From DATBAX01 sp963762965 (GTDB lineage: Bacteria; Acidobacteriota; Terriglobia; Terriglobales; Acidobacteriaceae), in contig CAVXME010000001.1 of NCBI GenBank assembly GCA_963762965.1, forward strand, positions 1,426,001 to 1,490,000: a stretch of DNA of 64,000 nucleotides, read 5' to 3'. Shown piece after piece: positions 1-7,587 of this stretch. The position numbers and the translations under genes are program-made. Under the pieces are notes generated by a model. That model was not told where the DNA came from. It ran no database searches and saw nothing but the letters and a program-made list of their open reading frames with translations. The stretch's first letter is position 1. Each line of letters begins with the position of its first letter.

Positions 1-356
1 GGCGAGAGAGTATCACGCAACTGCTGGCGGTGCGCATTACCCAATTCGGAGGAATTTTGCGTGAACTGGCGCCAGGTGCCGCGTTGTCGCGCGATGACAT
101 GCGGCTGGTCTTGTTCAAGACCAACAGCCGCCTGCGTTATTTGTCGTACATATTGCAAGGAACGTTTGCGAGGCAAGGCCGGAGCGTGCCGGGGATTGAA
201 CTGGCTCACGCCGAACACGTCGTGTGTCGTACTCTTGCCGCAGAGAGCGAGAGCACGAAGATTTATGTCGAAGCCGACGGAGAATTGTTAGGTACCGTAC
301 CGGCCGAAATCTCCATGGTCCCCAGCGCTTTTACTTTGCTCGTGCCTCGAAAGTGA
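1..356 (+). CDS. Lipid kinase, YegS/diacylglycerol kinase family (3' end only)
   Basis: The reading frame is open from the first base of the window, so the gene starts upstream. The visible part is about 117 residues ending at a TGA at 354-356. The C-terminal stretch IYVEADGELLGTVPAEI followed by a final TLLVP is typical of the last beta-sandwich domain of YegS/DgkB/LCB5-type lipid kinases, which phosphorylate diacylglycerol or related lipids at the membrane. The catalytic N-terminal domain lies outside the window. A GTG at 30 is in frame but is probably internal. Confidence 0.75.
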   Translation, partial: RESITQLLAVRITQFGGILRELAPGAALSRDDMRLVLFKTNSRLRYLSYILQGTFARQGRSVPGIELAHAEHVVCRTLAAESESTKIYVEADGELLGTVPAEISMVPSAFTLLVPRK

Positions 357-382
357 TCGCGCGCATGTGTTAGAAATATCCC

Positions 383-1423
383 TTGGAACCGATCACTCAC
401 TTCCTGACCGGCGCTTGCATGGGACGTGCCGGACTGAACCGCACGACCGCGCTGGCCACGGCCACGGTTACGCTCGCGGCGGAAGCGCCCGATCTGGATG
501 TCTTGGGCAATTTCAAGGGCCCAGTCTTCGGATTCGCCCATCATCGCGGTTTCACCCATTCTTTTCTTGGATTATTTCTTGTTTCGGCTGTGGTGGTCGG
601 CTTTATGTATCTGATCTGGCGGCTGCGCGGGCGAAAGATCAAGAATCCCAAGCTGCCGCCGCGCTGGGGGCTGCTCTTTCTGTACGCCTACCTGGCGGGA
701 GTGGTGCACATCCTGCTGGATTTCACCAACAACTACGGCGTGCGTCCGTTCTGGCCGTTCTCCGAGAAGTGGTATTCCTGGGACATTGTTTTTATCGCCG
801 ATCCTGTGCTCGTTCTTTTCCTTCTCGCCGGCCTGCTGCTGCCTGCCTTCTTCGGCCTGATCGATGAAGACATGGGTGTACACAACAAAGTACCGCAGGG
901 AAGAATCGGCGCCACTTTGGCTCTGATGGGGATATTGGTGGTGTGGGCCGTTCGCGATTATGAGCATCGCCGCGCCGTGAATGCGCTCAAAGCTTATGTG
1001 TACGACAAAGCCGAGCCCATCCGGGCTTCGGCTTACCCGAATTGGTGGAATCCGTTTTCGTGGAATGGAGTGGTCGAGACCCAAAGTTTCTACGCGACTG
1101 CGTTCGTCGATTCGTTGCAGCCGGAAGTGGATCCCAACGCCGAAATGCAGATTCTCTACAAGCCCGAGGAAACGCCGGTGACACTCGCAGCCAAAAACTC
1201 CCATCTCGGGCGTGTCTATCTGGATTGGGCGCAATATCCGATCACGGAAACCGAACCCATCGAATCTCCGCATCCGGGGTACATCGTGCGCTTCATGGAT
1301 TTGCGGTTCTCGTCCTTGCCATTCTCCTCGGGACGAAAGACGCTCTCAGCAGGAGTTGAACTGGACGGTCAGTTACATGTAGTAGCAGAAATCTTCGGAA
1401 GCCGGCGGCGGCCACTCCCATGA
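383..1423 (+). CDS. Membrane-bound metal-dependent hydrolase, YdjM/DUF457 family
   Basis: This is a 346-residue membrane protein starting at TTG 383. The N-terminus has the spaced His/Asp pattern of the YdjM (LexA-regulated inner-membrane hydrolase) family: H6, D37 and D39, HHRGFTHS at 53-60, and HILLD with H109 and D113. Several hydrophobic helices lie between about 60 and 200. After residue 220 a long soluble tail contains no motif I recognise. The stop overlaps the next start as ATGA (1420-1423), so the two genes are probably translated together. Substrate unknown. Confidence 0.8.
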   Translation: MEPITHFLTGACMGRAGLNRTTALATATVTLAAEAPDLDVLGNFKGPVFGFAHHRGFTHSFLGLFLVSAVVVGFMYLIWRLRGRKIKNPKLPPRWGLLFLYAYLAGVVHILLDFTNNYGVRPFWPFSEKWYSWDIVFIADPVLVLFLLAGLLLPAFFGLIDEDMGVHNKVPQGRIGATLALMGILVVWAVRDYEHRRAVNALKAYVYDKAEPIRASAYPNWWNPFSWNGVVETQSFYATAFVDSLQPEVDPNAEMQILYKPEETPVTLAAKNSHLGRVYLDWAQYPITETEPIESPHPGYIVRFMDLRFSSLPFSSGRKTLSAGVELDGQLHVVAEIFGSRRRPLP

Positions 1424-2520
1424 TGAAAATCTTTTGCGCGTTCCATATCGCCTTTTTGCTCTTGCTCGCGGCTTCAGGTCTGGCACAAACCTCGCCCGAT
1501 CCCGTCGATCAATACATTCAAGCCGAGATGACCAAACGGCAGATTCCCGGATTGTCGCTGCTGATTGTCCGCGACGGGAAGACCATTCGCGCGCAAGGCT
1601 ATGGCTTTTCCAACGTTGAGCTGCAAGTCCCGGTCAAGCCGGAGACGGTCTTTCAATCCGGCTCCATGGGCAAGCAATTCACCGCGACGGCGGTGATGAT
1701 GCTGGTGGAGGAAGGGAAAATCCATCTGGATGACCCGCTCACGGAATATTTCAAAGACGCTCCGCCGGCGTGGAAACACGTAACCGTGCGCCAGCTTTTG
1801 AGCCATACGGCGGGCTTTACCGACTATCCCGGCAACTTCGACTTCCGTCGGGACCGTACCGAAGCCGAACTGCTAAAGATCGTCGAAGGAATTCCGCTGG
1901 CCTACCCGCCCGGAACGAAATTCGCCTACTCCAATCTGGGCTATCTGACCTTGGGTATCCTCATTCATCACGTCAGCGGCGAGTTCTATGGCGACTTCCT
2001 TCAGGAACGCATCTTCCGGCCGCTGGGGATGACCACGACTCGAATCATCAGCGAAGCGGACATTGTTCCCAACCGCGCCGCCGGCTATCGCCTGGTCAAG
2101 GGAGAGTTGAAGAACCAGGAGTGGGTGGCCCCCACGCTGAACACCACCGCGGACGGCGCTCTGTATTTTTCCATCCTGGATTTGGCCAAGTGGGACGCCG
2201 CCCTGAACACGGAACAGCTGCTGAAACGCTCAACCCTGCAACAAATGTGGACCATCGCCAAACTCAACAACGGCCAACCCAACCCCGGCGACTATGGATT
2301 TGGCTGGTTCATCGAGAGCATTCGCGGTCACCGCATCATTGAGCATGAAGGCGAATGGCAAGGCTTTGCCACCCAAATCTCCCGGTATGTGGACGACAAA
2401 CTCACCATCGTAGTACTTACAAATGCCGAAAATGCAGGCCCCGATGACATTGCTCATCATGTTGCCGGTATCTATGTCCCCGAACTCACGCCGTTGCCGG
2501 AGAAGCCTGCAAGTCATTGA
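1420..2520 (+). CDS. Secreted serine beta-lactamase-family hydrolase (class C-like)
   Basis: The 366-residue protein has a signal peptide (cleavage near residue 23) and the fold markers of the class C beta-lactamase / penicillin-binding-protein-like esterase family. These are the SxxK nucleophile motif S82-M-G-K85, the Tyr motif Y170-S-N172, and a C-terminal HEGEWQGF that stands where the KTG/HxG motif is expected. Family members act in the periplasm as esterases, D-aminopeptidases or beta-lactamases, and the sequence alone does not say which. Start ATG 1420 overlaps the preceding stop by four bases, indicating translational coupling. Confidence 0.85.
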   Translation: MMKIFCAFHIAFLLLLAASGLAQTSPDPVDQYIQAEMTKRQIPGLSLLIVRDGKTIRAQGYGFSNVELQVPVKPETVFQSGSMGKQFTATAVMMLVEEGKIHLDDPLTEYFKDAPPAWKHVTVRQLLSHTAGFTDYPGNFDFRRDRTEAELLKIVEGIPLAYPPGTKFAYSNLGYLTLGILIHHVSGEFYGDFLQERIFRPLGMTTTRIISEADIVPNRAAGYRLVKGELKNQEWVAPTLNTTADGALYFSILDLAKWDAALNTEQLLKRSTLQQMWTIAKLNNGQPNPGDYGFGWFIESIRGHRIIEHEGEWQGFATQISRYVDDKLTIVVLTNAENAGPDDIAHHVAGIYVPELTPLPEKPASH

Positions 2521-2633
2521 GTGGAATAACGAGTCCTGGCGTCTCAAATCTTCGATCTTCTGGGACTTCAGCTCCAACTTGACGCGGTAGCGCCCACAAG
2601 CCACAATCATTACTCACATTGCCGAGGTGCATA

Positions 2634-3167
2634 ATGCTGGCCTACATTTTCGTCGCGTTAGCGGTCGCGGTCCATTTGACACTTTTACCGCATCCCTGGA
2701 TGTTCACCCCGGTGGTTGGCTCGTTACTCTTCTTTGGCGCTCGCGGCCCGCGCCGCCAGCTGTGGATCCCATTCGTTCTGCTGGCTGTTTCTGACGTCCT
2801 GCTCAACAAGTTTGTCTATCACTATCCGTTCCTCTGGGACCAGTTGATCACCTGGGCATGGTACGCGGCGATTCTTTGGCTGGGAACCAACCTGCGGGAG
2901 AACACAAAACCGTTGCGGATTATCGGAGCAGCCCTGGCCAGTTCGCTGTCTTTCTTTCTCTTGAGCAACTTTGGCGTCTGGGCGGCGGGGACGATGTATC
3001 CCCACACCTGGGCCGGCCTCATGACCTGTTACACCCTGGGCTTGCCTTACTTCCGGCCCGCTGTTGAAGGCGACCTGTTCTTCACGGCAGCGATGTTTGC
3101 TACACCGGGCTTGCTCTATGTGCTCGGAATTTACCGTGAACGTGGAGATCACCAGGCATCGGCGTAA
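2634..3167 (+). CDS. Conserved hypothetical membrane protein (DUF6580-like)
   Basis: A 177-residue protein with four to five hydrophobic helices, beginning MLAYIFVALAV. Start ATG 2634 is chosen over the in-frame TTG at 2619 because a GAGGTG ribosome-binding site sits at 2624-2629. The pattern of an N-terminal helix, a GARGPRRQ loop and further helices resembles DUF6580-type membrane proteins common in Acidobacteriota. That assignment is from memory and is tentative. Function unknown. It is followed at once by a convergent gene. Confidence 0.65.
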   Translation: MLAYIFVALAVAVHLTLLPHPWMFTPVVGSLLFFGARGPRRQLWIPFVLLAVSDVLLNKFVYHYPFLWDQLITWAWYAAILWLGTNLRENTKPLRIIGAALASSLSFFLLSNFGVWAAGTMYPHTWAGLMTCYTLGLPYFRPAVEGDLFFTAAMFATPGLLYVLGIYRERGDHQASA

Positions 3168-3171
3168 CGAA

Positions 3172-3801
3172 TCATGGATTCGCAGAACCCTGGCTGCTGG
3201 TTCCTCTGGCTTTACGGATGACCAGCCAGGCTCCCAGTCCCACCGCAATCACAAGCAGCGCCCAATAAGCATGTCGGCGGACCAATTCGCCCAGCAGGTG
3301 GACCACGTCGGGCCCGAACTTCAACGTCAACAATCCCAACAGCAAGAACCGCACAAAACGTCCTGAGAAGATCGCCAGCAGGTAATGGCTGAATTTCATT
3401 TCGGACACGGCCGCCGCCAGTGCGAACAGTTTGAAAGGCGTGGGCGGAGGCAGCATGGCGGGAAACATCAGGCTCCAGAAGGGATGCTGGTCGAACGCAT
3501 TGTGGATCTTCTGGAAGCGCTCCGGAGAGATGCGCTTGCGGAGCACTTCTTCCCCGCCGGCATATCCAATCGCATAGACCGCCATACTTCCCAACGTCGA
3601 ACCCGCGGAGGCCATAAGAACGTACAGCAGAAAGCGCGGCCGGTCGGTGTAAACATACCCCACGACAATGGCGTCCACGGGCAAGCTAATCGAGCTGCCA
3701 TCGATGGCCGCAACCAGAAACACGCCCCACGCGCCCAAGGGCTTGAGCAAGGCCCAAAGCACGGCAGTGTAGTGGGACAGAATATGTTTGATGGTTTTCA
3801 A
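3172..3801 (-). CDS. VTT-domain (SNARE-associated/DedA-like) membrane protein
   Basis: A 209-residue inner-membrane protein of the YqaA/DedA-like VTT group, thought to help lipid flipping across the membrane. It has an amphipathic first helix, then GAWGVFLVAAIDGSS with the family's conserved Gly-rich membrane-entry motif, a re-entrant segment with LPPPTPFKLFALAA at about 119-132, and two C-terminal helices ending in a basic tail. It is convergent with the gene before it, with only four bases between the two stops. No partner gene is evident. Confidence 0.75.
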   Translation of the reverse strand: MKTIKHILSHYTAVLWALLKPLGAWGVFLVAAIDGSSISLPVDAIVVGYVYTDRPRFLLYVLMASAGSTLGSMAVYAIGYAGGEEVLRKRISPERFQKIHNAFDQHPFWSLMFPAMLPPPTPFKLFALAAAVSEMKFSHYLLAIFSGRFVRFLLLGLLTLKFGPDVVHLLGELVRRHAYWALLVIAVGLGAWLVIRKARGTSSQGSANP

Positions 3802-3873
3802 GCCTAGCCTAAGAATACGTCCAGAAGTCTACGCTAAATGGGGAAACACACGGGCCCTAGTTAGCTAGACCGA

Positions 3874-3948
3874 CTATTGCTTGGGAAAATTCGGATCGGC
3901 CTCCAACAAAGAAGGTTGCAGTCGTAATGCAAAATTGCTTCGTCTCAT
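3874..3948 (-). pseudogene. Remnant of a ribbon-helix-helix (HicB-like) antitoxin N-terminus
   Basis: A 24-codon reading frame starts at ATG 3948, nine bases after an AGGAG box, and ends at TAG 3876-3874. Its first 17 residues, MRRSNFALRLQPSLLEA, look like the N-terminal strand and helix start of chromosomal RHH antitoxins (the kind annotated as HicB-family). The homology then stops. No toxin gene or remaining antitoxin body is found on either side. I read it as a decayed gene that kept its translation start, recognised from memory of the family. Confidence 0.4.
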
Positions 3949-3993
3949 GGGTTTGAACTCCTAATTTGTCGTAATCCAGAGCGCCCTTGTCCA

Positions 3994-4491
3994 TTATCCG
4001 TGCTCGGTGTCCCCGCTGAGCAACTGAATGGCATGCGGCAGGAGGTCGATTACGGCTTCCAGTGAATCTACCGCTCCGGTTGGACTTCCCGGCAAATTGA
4101 GGATCACCGACTTCCCGCGCACACCGCAGACCCCGCGACTCAGCGCCGCAAACTTCGTCTTCTTGATTCCTTCAAAACGCATCCGTTCGGCAACCCCTTC
4201 CAGCAAGCGGTCACACACGGCCCGCGTGGCCTCCGGGGTGACGTCGCGAGGGGATATCCCGGTGCCACCTGTCGTCACCACGAGCCGTACTTCGCTGATT
4301 AGCAAACGTATGGCCCGCTCGATCGCATTCTGATCGTCGGGAATGATTTCCGTGGCGAGAATGGTGAAACCGCTCTGCCTGAGAAGTTCAACCACGGCGG
4401 CGCCGGAGAGATCGGTGCGTTTGCCGGTGGAACAGGAATCGCTGATCGTGATGACTGCGGCGGTGAGCGCCTCAGGAGTCGAGGAGGACAT
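3994..4491 (-). CDS. moaB: Molybdopterin adenylyltransferase / MoaB-Mog family
   Basis: 165 residues from ATG 4491 (MSSSTPEAL). This family activates molybdopterin by adenylylation ahead of molybdate insertion by MoeA. The substrate-binding loop TTGGTGISPRDVTPEAT is intact, as are the N-terminal AVITISDSCSTG and the C-terminal NLPGSPTGAVDSLEAV. A longer frame begins at 4539, but the start at 4491 fits the family length and overlaps the upstream regulator gene by 20 bases, suggesting coupling. It is the last gene of the minus-strand Moco run. Confidence 0.88.
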   Translation of the reverse strand: MSSSTPEALTAAVITISDSCSTGKRTDLSGAAVVELLRQSGFTILATEIIPDDQNAIERAIRLLISEVRLVVTTGGTGISPRDVTPEATRAVCDRLLEGVAERMRFEGIKKTKFAALSRGVCGVRGKSVILNLPGSPTGAVDSLEAVIDLLPHAIQLLSGDTEHG

Positions 4492-5245
4492 CTTCTTCCT
4501 CGTCTTCGGTCTTGCCTCCGCCGTCTCGTTGGGCTTCATCGAGCAGGCGCAGGCCTTCCATCAGCAGGCCCTGCGTATTCAGTGTCGTGGTTTGCTGCGT
4601 GGTCTTGCCATCGAAATTGACCTGAAAATTGCCGCCCGTCCAGCGCAGAACTTTGAAAACCGCAGGATCGCCGGTCAGCGTGCCGTAAGCCGCGTGCGTG
4701 ACCTGCCCTTCACTGAAATACATTTCGCACTTGTCGTTGTCGTTGGTCAGGGTCAGCGCGCAGCTCTTGCGTCCCATTTCCAGCGATTGCACCAGGTCAA
4801 TCACATTCATCTGGGTCAGATTGCCGCGCAACACCCCATCGGACGCCGTGGACTTGGCCATCTTCTCCAATGCGATCTTGTCAATCACGCGCTTGATGCG
4901 CTGGGTAGCTTCCTTGAGAAAGAATGGCTTCTCGACAAAATCATCCACGGAATGATCGTGCGAGGCCAGTTTTTCACTGATGTCGGTACGGGTGGCCAGC
5001 AGGATCACCGCAATCCCCGCAGTGTTGGAACGGCTCTTCAACTTTTCGACCAACTGGCGGCCGTCCATGCCGGGCATGCGATAGTCGCTCACCAGCAGGT
5101 CGGGAGGATCGTCCACGGCCTTCAGCAGGGCGTCGGTCGCGTCCATGGCGGTGGTGACGATGGCCAGCGGCGTCAGGGCATTGCGCAGCATCCCCAGCAC
5201 CATGGGATTGTCATCCACCAGCAACACTTTGACGTTGTTCGCCAT
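4472..5245 (-). CDS. Response regulator with C-terminal DUF4388 (PATAN) domain
   Basis: The 257-residue protein has a receiver domain at 1-125 with acidic pocket D11/D12, phosphoacceptor D54 (LLVSDYRMPGM), T85 and K106. A DUF4388/PATAN domain follows at about 140-245 (GVLRGNLTQMNVIDLVQSLE), and the tail is acidic. PATAN regulators are known from gliding/twitching and phototaxis control, where they act by protein contact rather than DNA binding. It overlaps moaC by 35 bases upstream and moaB by 20 bases downstream, so it is embedded in the Moco genes. The partner kinase is not adjacent. Confidence 0.88.
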   Translation of the reverse strand: MANNVKVLLVDDNPMVLGMLRNALTPLAIVTTAMDATDALLKAVDDPPDLLVSDYRMPGMDGRQLVEKLKSRSNTAGIAVILLATRTDISEKLASHDHSVDDFVEKPFFLKEATQRIKRVIDKIALEKMAKSTASDGVLRGNLTQMNVIDLVQSLEMGRKSCALTLTNDNDKCEMYFSEGQVTHAAYGTLTGDPAVFKVLRWTGGNFQVNFDGKTTQQTTTLNTQGLLMEGLRLLDEAQRDGGGKTEDEEEDVLLDS

Positions 5246-5759
5246 GTGACGCTACGCAACTTTTTGAACACCCTGCCGATTTCTTCCGCGTCCGCGTGTA
5301 ATCCCCGCTTTTTCCGCCGGACTTGCGCTCCAGCACGATTTCGCGGATTTCGATGCCCTTGTCGAGCGCTTTGCACATATCGTAAACCGTGAGAGCGGCC
5401 ACGCTGGCTGCCACTAGAGCTTCCATCTCCACTCCAGTCACGGCAGTCGTAGTAACTTTGGAAGCAATCGCGACGCCATTCTCGCACAGCCGCATGACCA
5501 CATCAACGTGCGCCAGCGGCAGCGGATGGCACATGGGAATCAGATCGGCAGTCCGCTTCGCCGCCATGATTCCCGCCAGCCGCGCCACCTCCAGCCCATC
5601 GCCCTTGGGATTCTTTGGCAACGCCTTGAGCACGGCAGGCTTCAGAGCGACGAATGCGCTGGCCTCAGCTTCCCGCTTGCTCGCAGCCTTGGCGGAGACA
5701 TCCACCATCTTCGCGCGTCCGTTGCGATCGTAGTGAGGGAGATTCTTGGGCATCCGCAA
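5211..5759 (-). CDS. moaC: Cyclic pyranopterin monophosphate synthase MoaC
   Basis: MoaC makes cPMP from the 3',8-cyclo-GTP produced by MoaA, the first stage of Moco synthesis. The 182-residue frame contains the signature TADLIPMCHPLPLAHVDV and the C-terminal GVEMEALVAASVAALTVYDM. The usual domain ends near residue 155 (KSGDY). The extra basic, Ser-rich tail of about 25 residues reads into the next gene's start, a 35-base overlap. M1 or M3 could be the start. No moaA is in the window. Confidence 0.92.
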   Translation of the reverse strand: MRMPKNLPHYDRNGRAKMVDVSAKAASKREAEASAFVALKPAVLKALPKNPKGDGLEVARLAGIMAAKRTADLIPMCHPLPLAHVDVVMRLCENGVAIASKVTTTAVTGVEMEALVAASVAALTVYDMCKALDKGIEIREIVLERKSGGKSGDYTRTRKKSAGCSKSCVASHGEQRQSVAGG

Positions 5760-5795
5760 GAACCATCTTACTAGAAGCTATCTGATGCCCTTCAA

Positions 5796-6122
5796 TCACA
5801 TCACTCGGGGAAAAGTGTGAAATGTCGCATATCGGACATGTTGCGGGTTCCTGGCCTCCTGCAACTCTGCTGCAATTGTCAGGATTTCTTCCGATGGCCT
5901 GTCGGACGCTGAAAAGGGGCGCACTTCTTGGAATTCTAATAGTTCTAGGCGGTAATCGGTCAGAGCACCAGAAACCTTAGCTCGATACTCTGACTCGTTA
6001 CTCGCTAATGTCAGAAAGTTCACGAACGCGCCCTTTTCTGCTGATAGCAGTTCGCATCCCTCTCGCGGCACGACTCCTACAACTCCGATCCATACCTCAG
6101 CTTGAATCGCATCTTCTGCCAT
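5796..6122 (-). CDS. Conserved hypothetical protein, 108 aa
   Basis: A small soluble protein beginning MAEDAIQAEVWIGVVGVVP and lying between moeA (74 bases upstream) and moaC (36 bases downstream) on the same strand. The middle, FVNFLTLASNESEYRAKVSG, has normal coding character and no transmembrane segment. I do not recognise a domain. Position suggests co-transcription with the Moco genes but does not prove a role in that pathway. Confidence 0.55.
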   Translation of the reverse strand: MAEDAIQAEVWIGVVGVVPREGCELLSAEKGAFVNFLTLASNESEYRAKVSGALTDYRLELLEFQEVRPFSASDRPSEEILTIAAELQEARNPQHVRYATFHTFPRVM

Positions 6123-6196
6123 CGCGATAGCAGTATAGGCGCAGGCCTAGGTAGTGGCAGCAACAAATGACAACTTCAAACTCCGGGAAGCAGGAC

Positions 6197-7462
6197 CTAC
6201 CTTATCAACACCGGTACCCACTCCCCGGCCCCAATGTGCTCCCGGTCTGGAGCAATCACGACATAGCAATTCGCGCGCGCGGCTGCGGCGATGTCTCCTG
6301 ATCCCTGCCAGCCTACCAATTCCACTTCTGCGCGCTCGAATTCCCCGGACAGAATTGCGGGTAGGAATCGCTTCAGCCCGGTCTTGGTTTTGATTTCCGA
6401 TTTTAACTTTGCGTGCAGGAAAACCAGTTTGCGGGGCAGCATGCCCGCCAGCGCTTCCACCAGCGGGCGCGCGAAGAGCTCGAAGGTGACCATGGTGGAA
6501 ACCGGGTTCCCCGGAAGGCCGAAGAAATATGTGTGGGCTGCCGGGGCTGAAGCCCCTTCGCGGGCGGGGGCGCCCGCGCCACATGGGACTCGCCCAAATA
6601 CGATTGGCCGTCCTGGTTGGATTTGCGCGCCGGTGAAGAAGAACTCGGCGTTGAATTCCGCGAGCGCTTCTTCCACCAGGTCGTACTTTCCCATGGAGAC
6701 GCCTCCCGTCAGCAGGAGGAGATCGGCTTCGAATCCGTCGGCGATCAGCTCACGCAGACGCGCGGGCTTGTCGGGAGCAATGGGAAGCAGCACCGGCTCG
6801 CCGCCGGCAGCCTGGATTTGTGCGGCCAGAGAATAACTGTTCGAGTTGCGGATCTGAGTGGGGCCGGGCGGGACGTCGATATCGACGATCTCATCGCCGG
6901 TGGAAAGCACGGCCACCCGAGGTTTCGCATAGACCAACAACCGCGATCTCCCCACCGACGCAGCCACCGCGATCGCGGCATGGTCCAGGCGCATGCCCGG
7001 AGTCAACAAGCGCTCACCGCGCTTCGCCTCCGCTCCCGCAGGGACAATGTTCTCTCCCGGCGCAACTGCTTTTCTGATCTCGACGCGATCACCTTCTCGC
7101 GCCGTGTACTCCACCATCACCACCGCGTCCGCGCCGGGAGGTGTGGGAGCGCCCGTCATGATGGAAAGCGCCTGTCCACCTTCAACCTTCATCGTTGCTG
7201 CGGCGCCAGCTTTGATTTCGCCGATGACGTCCAGCGTGGAGGGAAGTTGTGACAGATCGGCGGCACGCACGGCATATCCGTCACGAGTGGCGCGGGGAAA
7301 TGGAGGGAAATTGCGATCCGCTGCTACCGGCTCGGCTAGGATGCTGCCTGCACTCTCCAGCAGCTCAACCAGTTCCTTCCCTCGCGGACGCAGACCGGCA
7401 GCGTGTTCTTCAACAAGATGCCGCGCCGCTTCAAAATTGAGAATGATGGGAGAAGCTGCCAT
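6197..7462 (-). CDS. moeA: Molybdopterin molybdenumtransferase MoeA
   Basis: MoeA inserts molybdate into adenylylated molybdopterin. The 421-residue protein starts at ATG 7462 (MAASPIILNFEAARH). The frame extends upstream to 7780, but that part has no family similarity. Signatures in order are RDGYAVRAADL, MTGAPTPPGADAVVMVEY, LLLLTGGVSMGKYD, GAQIQPGRPIVFG and GLPGNPVSTMV, then the C-terminal domain IV. An insertion of about 15-18 residues, rich in Gly, Ala and Pro (AREGASAPA), separates FGRVP from TYFFGLPGN. It is encoded by a palindromic repeat (see 6534-6586). Confidence 0.93.
   Translation of the reverse strand: MAASPIILNFEAARHLVEEHAAGLRPRGKELVELLESAGSILAEPVAADRNFPPFPRATRDGYAVRAADLSQLPSTLDVIGEIKAGAAATMKVEGGQALSIMTGAPTPPGADAVVMVEYTAREGDRVEIRKAVAPGENIVPAGAEAKRGERLLTPGMRLDHAAIAVAASVGRSRLLVYAKPRVAVLSTGDEIVDIDVPPGPTQIRNSNSYSLAAQIQAAGGEPVLLPIAPDKPARLRELIADGFEADLLLLTGGVSMGKYDLVEEALAEFNAEFFFTGAQIQPGRPIVFGRVPCGAGAPAREGASAPAAHTYFFGLPGNPVSTMVTFELFARPLVEALAGMLPRKLVFLHAKLKSEIKTKTGLKRFLPAILSGEFERAEVELVGWQGSGDIAAAARANCYVVIAPDREHIGAGEWVPVLIR
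6534..6586. repeat. Palindromic intergenic-type repeat inside moeA
   Basis: Within moeA the + strand carries GGGGCTGAAGCCCC (6543-6556) followed by GCGGGCGGGGGCGCCCGC and GCCAC. Both parts match repeats found between genes elsewhere in this window: the first at about 33105, the second related to 21951-21976, 22045-22070 and 61318-61342. Here the element is in frame and adds about 16 residues ahead of the GLPGNPVS loop. It belongs to the gene as it now stands, but its origin is clearly that of a mobile or REP-like palindrome. Confidence 0.7.
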
Positions 7463-7587
7463 GCACGAGATGATACGAGGGATGCGGCAGAAAATCGAAC
7501 CAGGGATAACACGGCTGCGGCTAAAGCCTTTCCATTTTTGACCATCTAACGCAGGCCTGGGAAGGCCTGCTCCACCCAAAATCAAAG

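Noticed and set aside
4343..5392. 349-codon frame on + over moaB, the response regulator and moaC
   Set aside because: Lies wholly opposite well-supported genes; no recognisable protein. Long antisense frames are expected in this GC-rich DNA.
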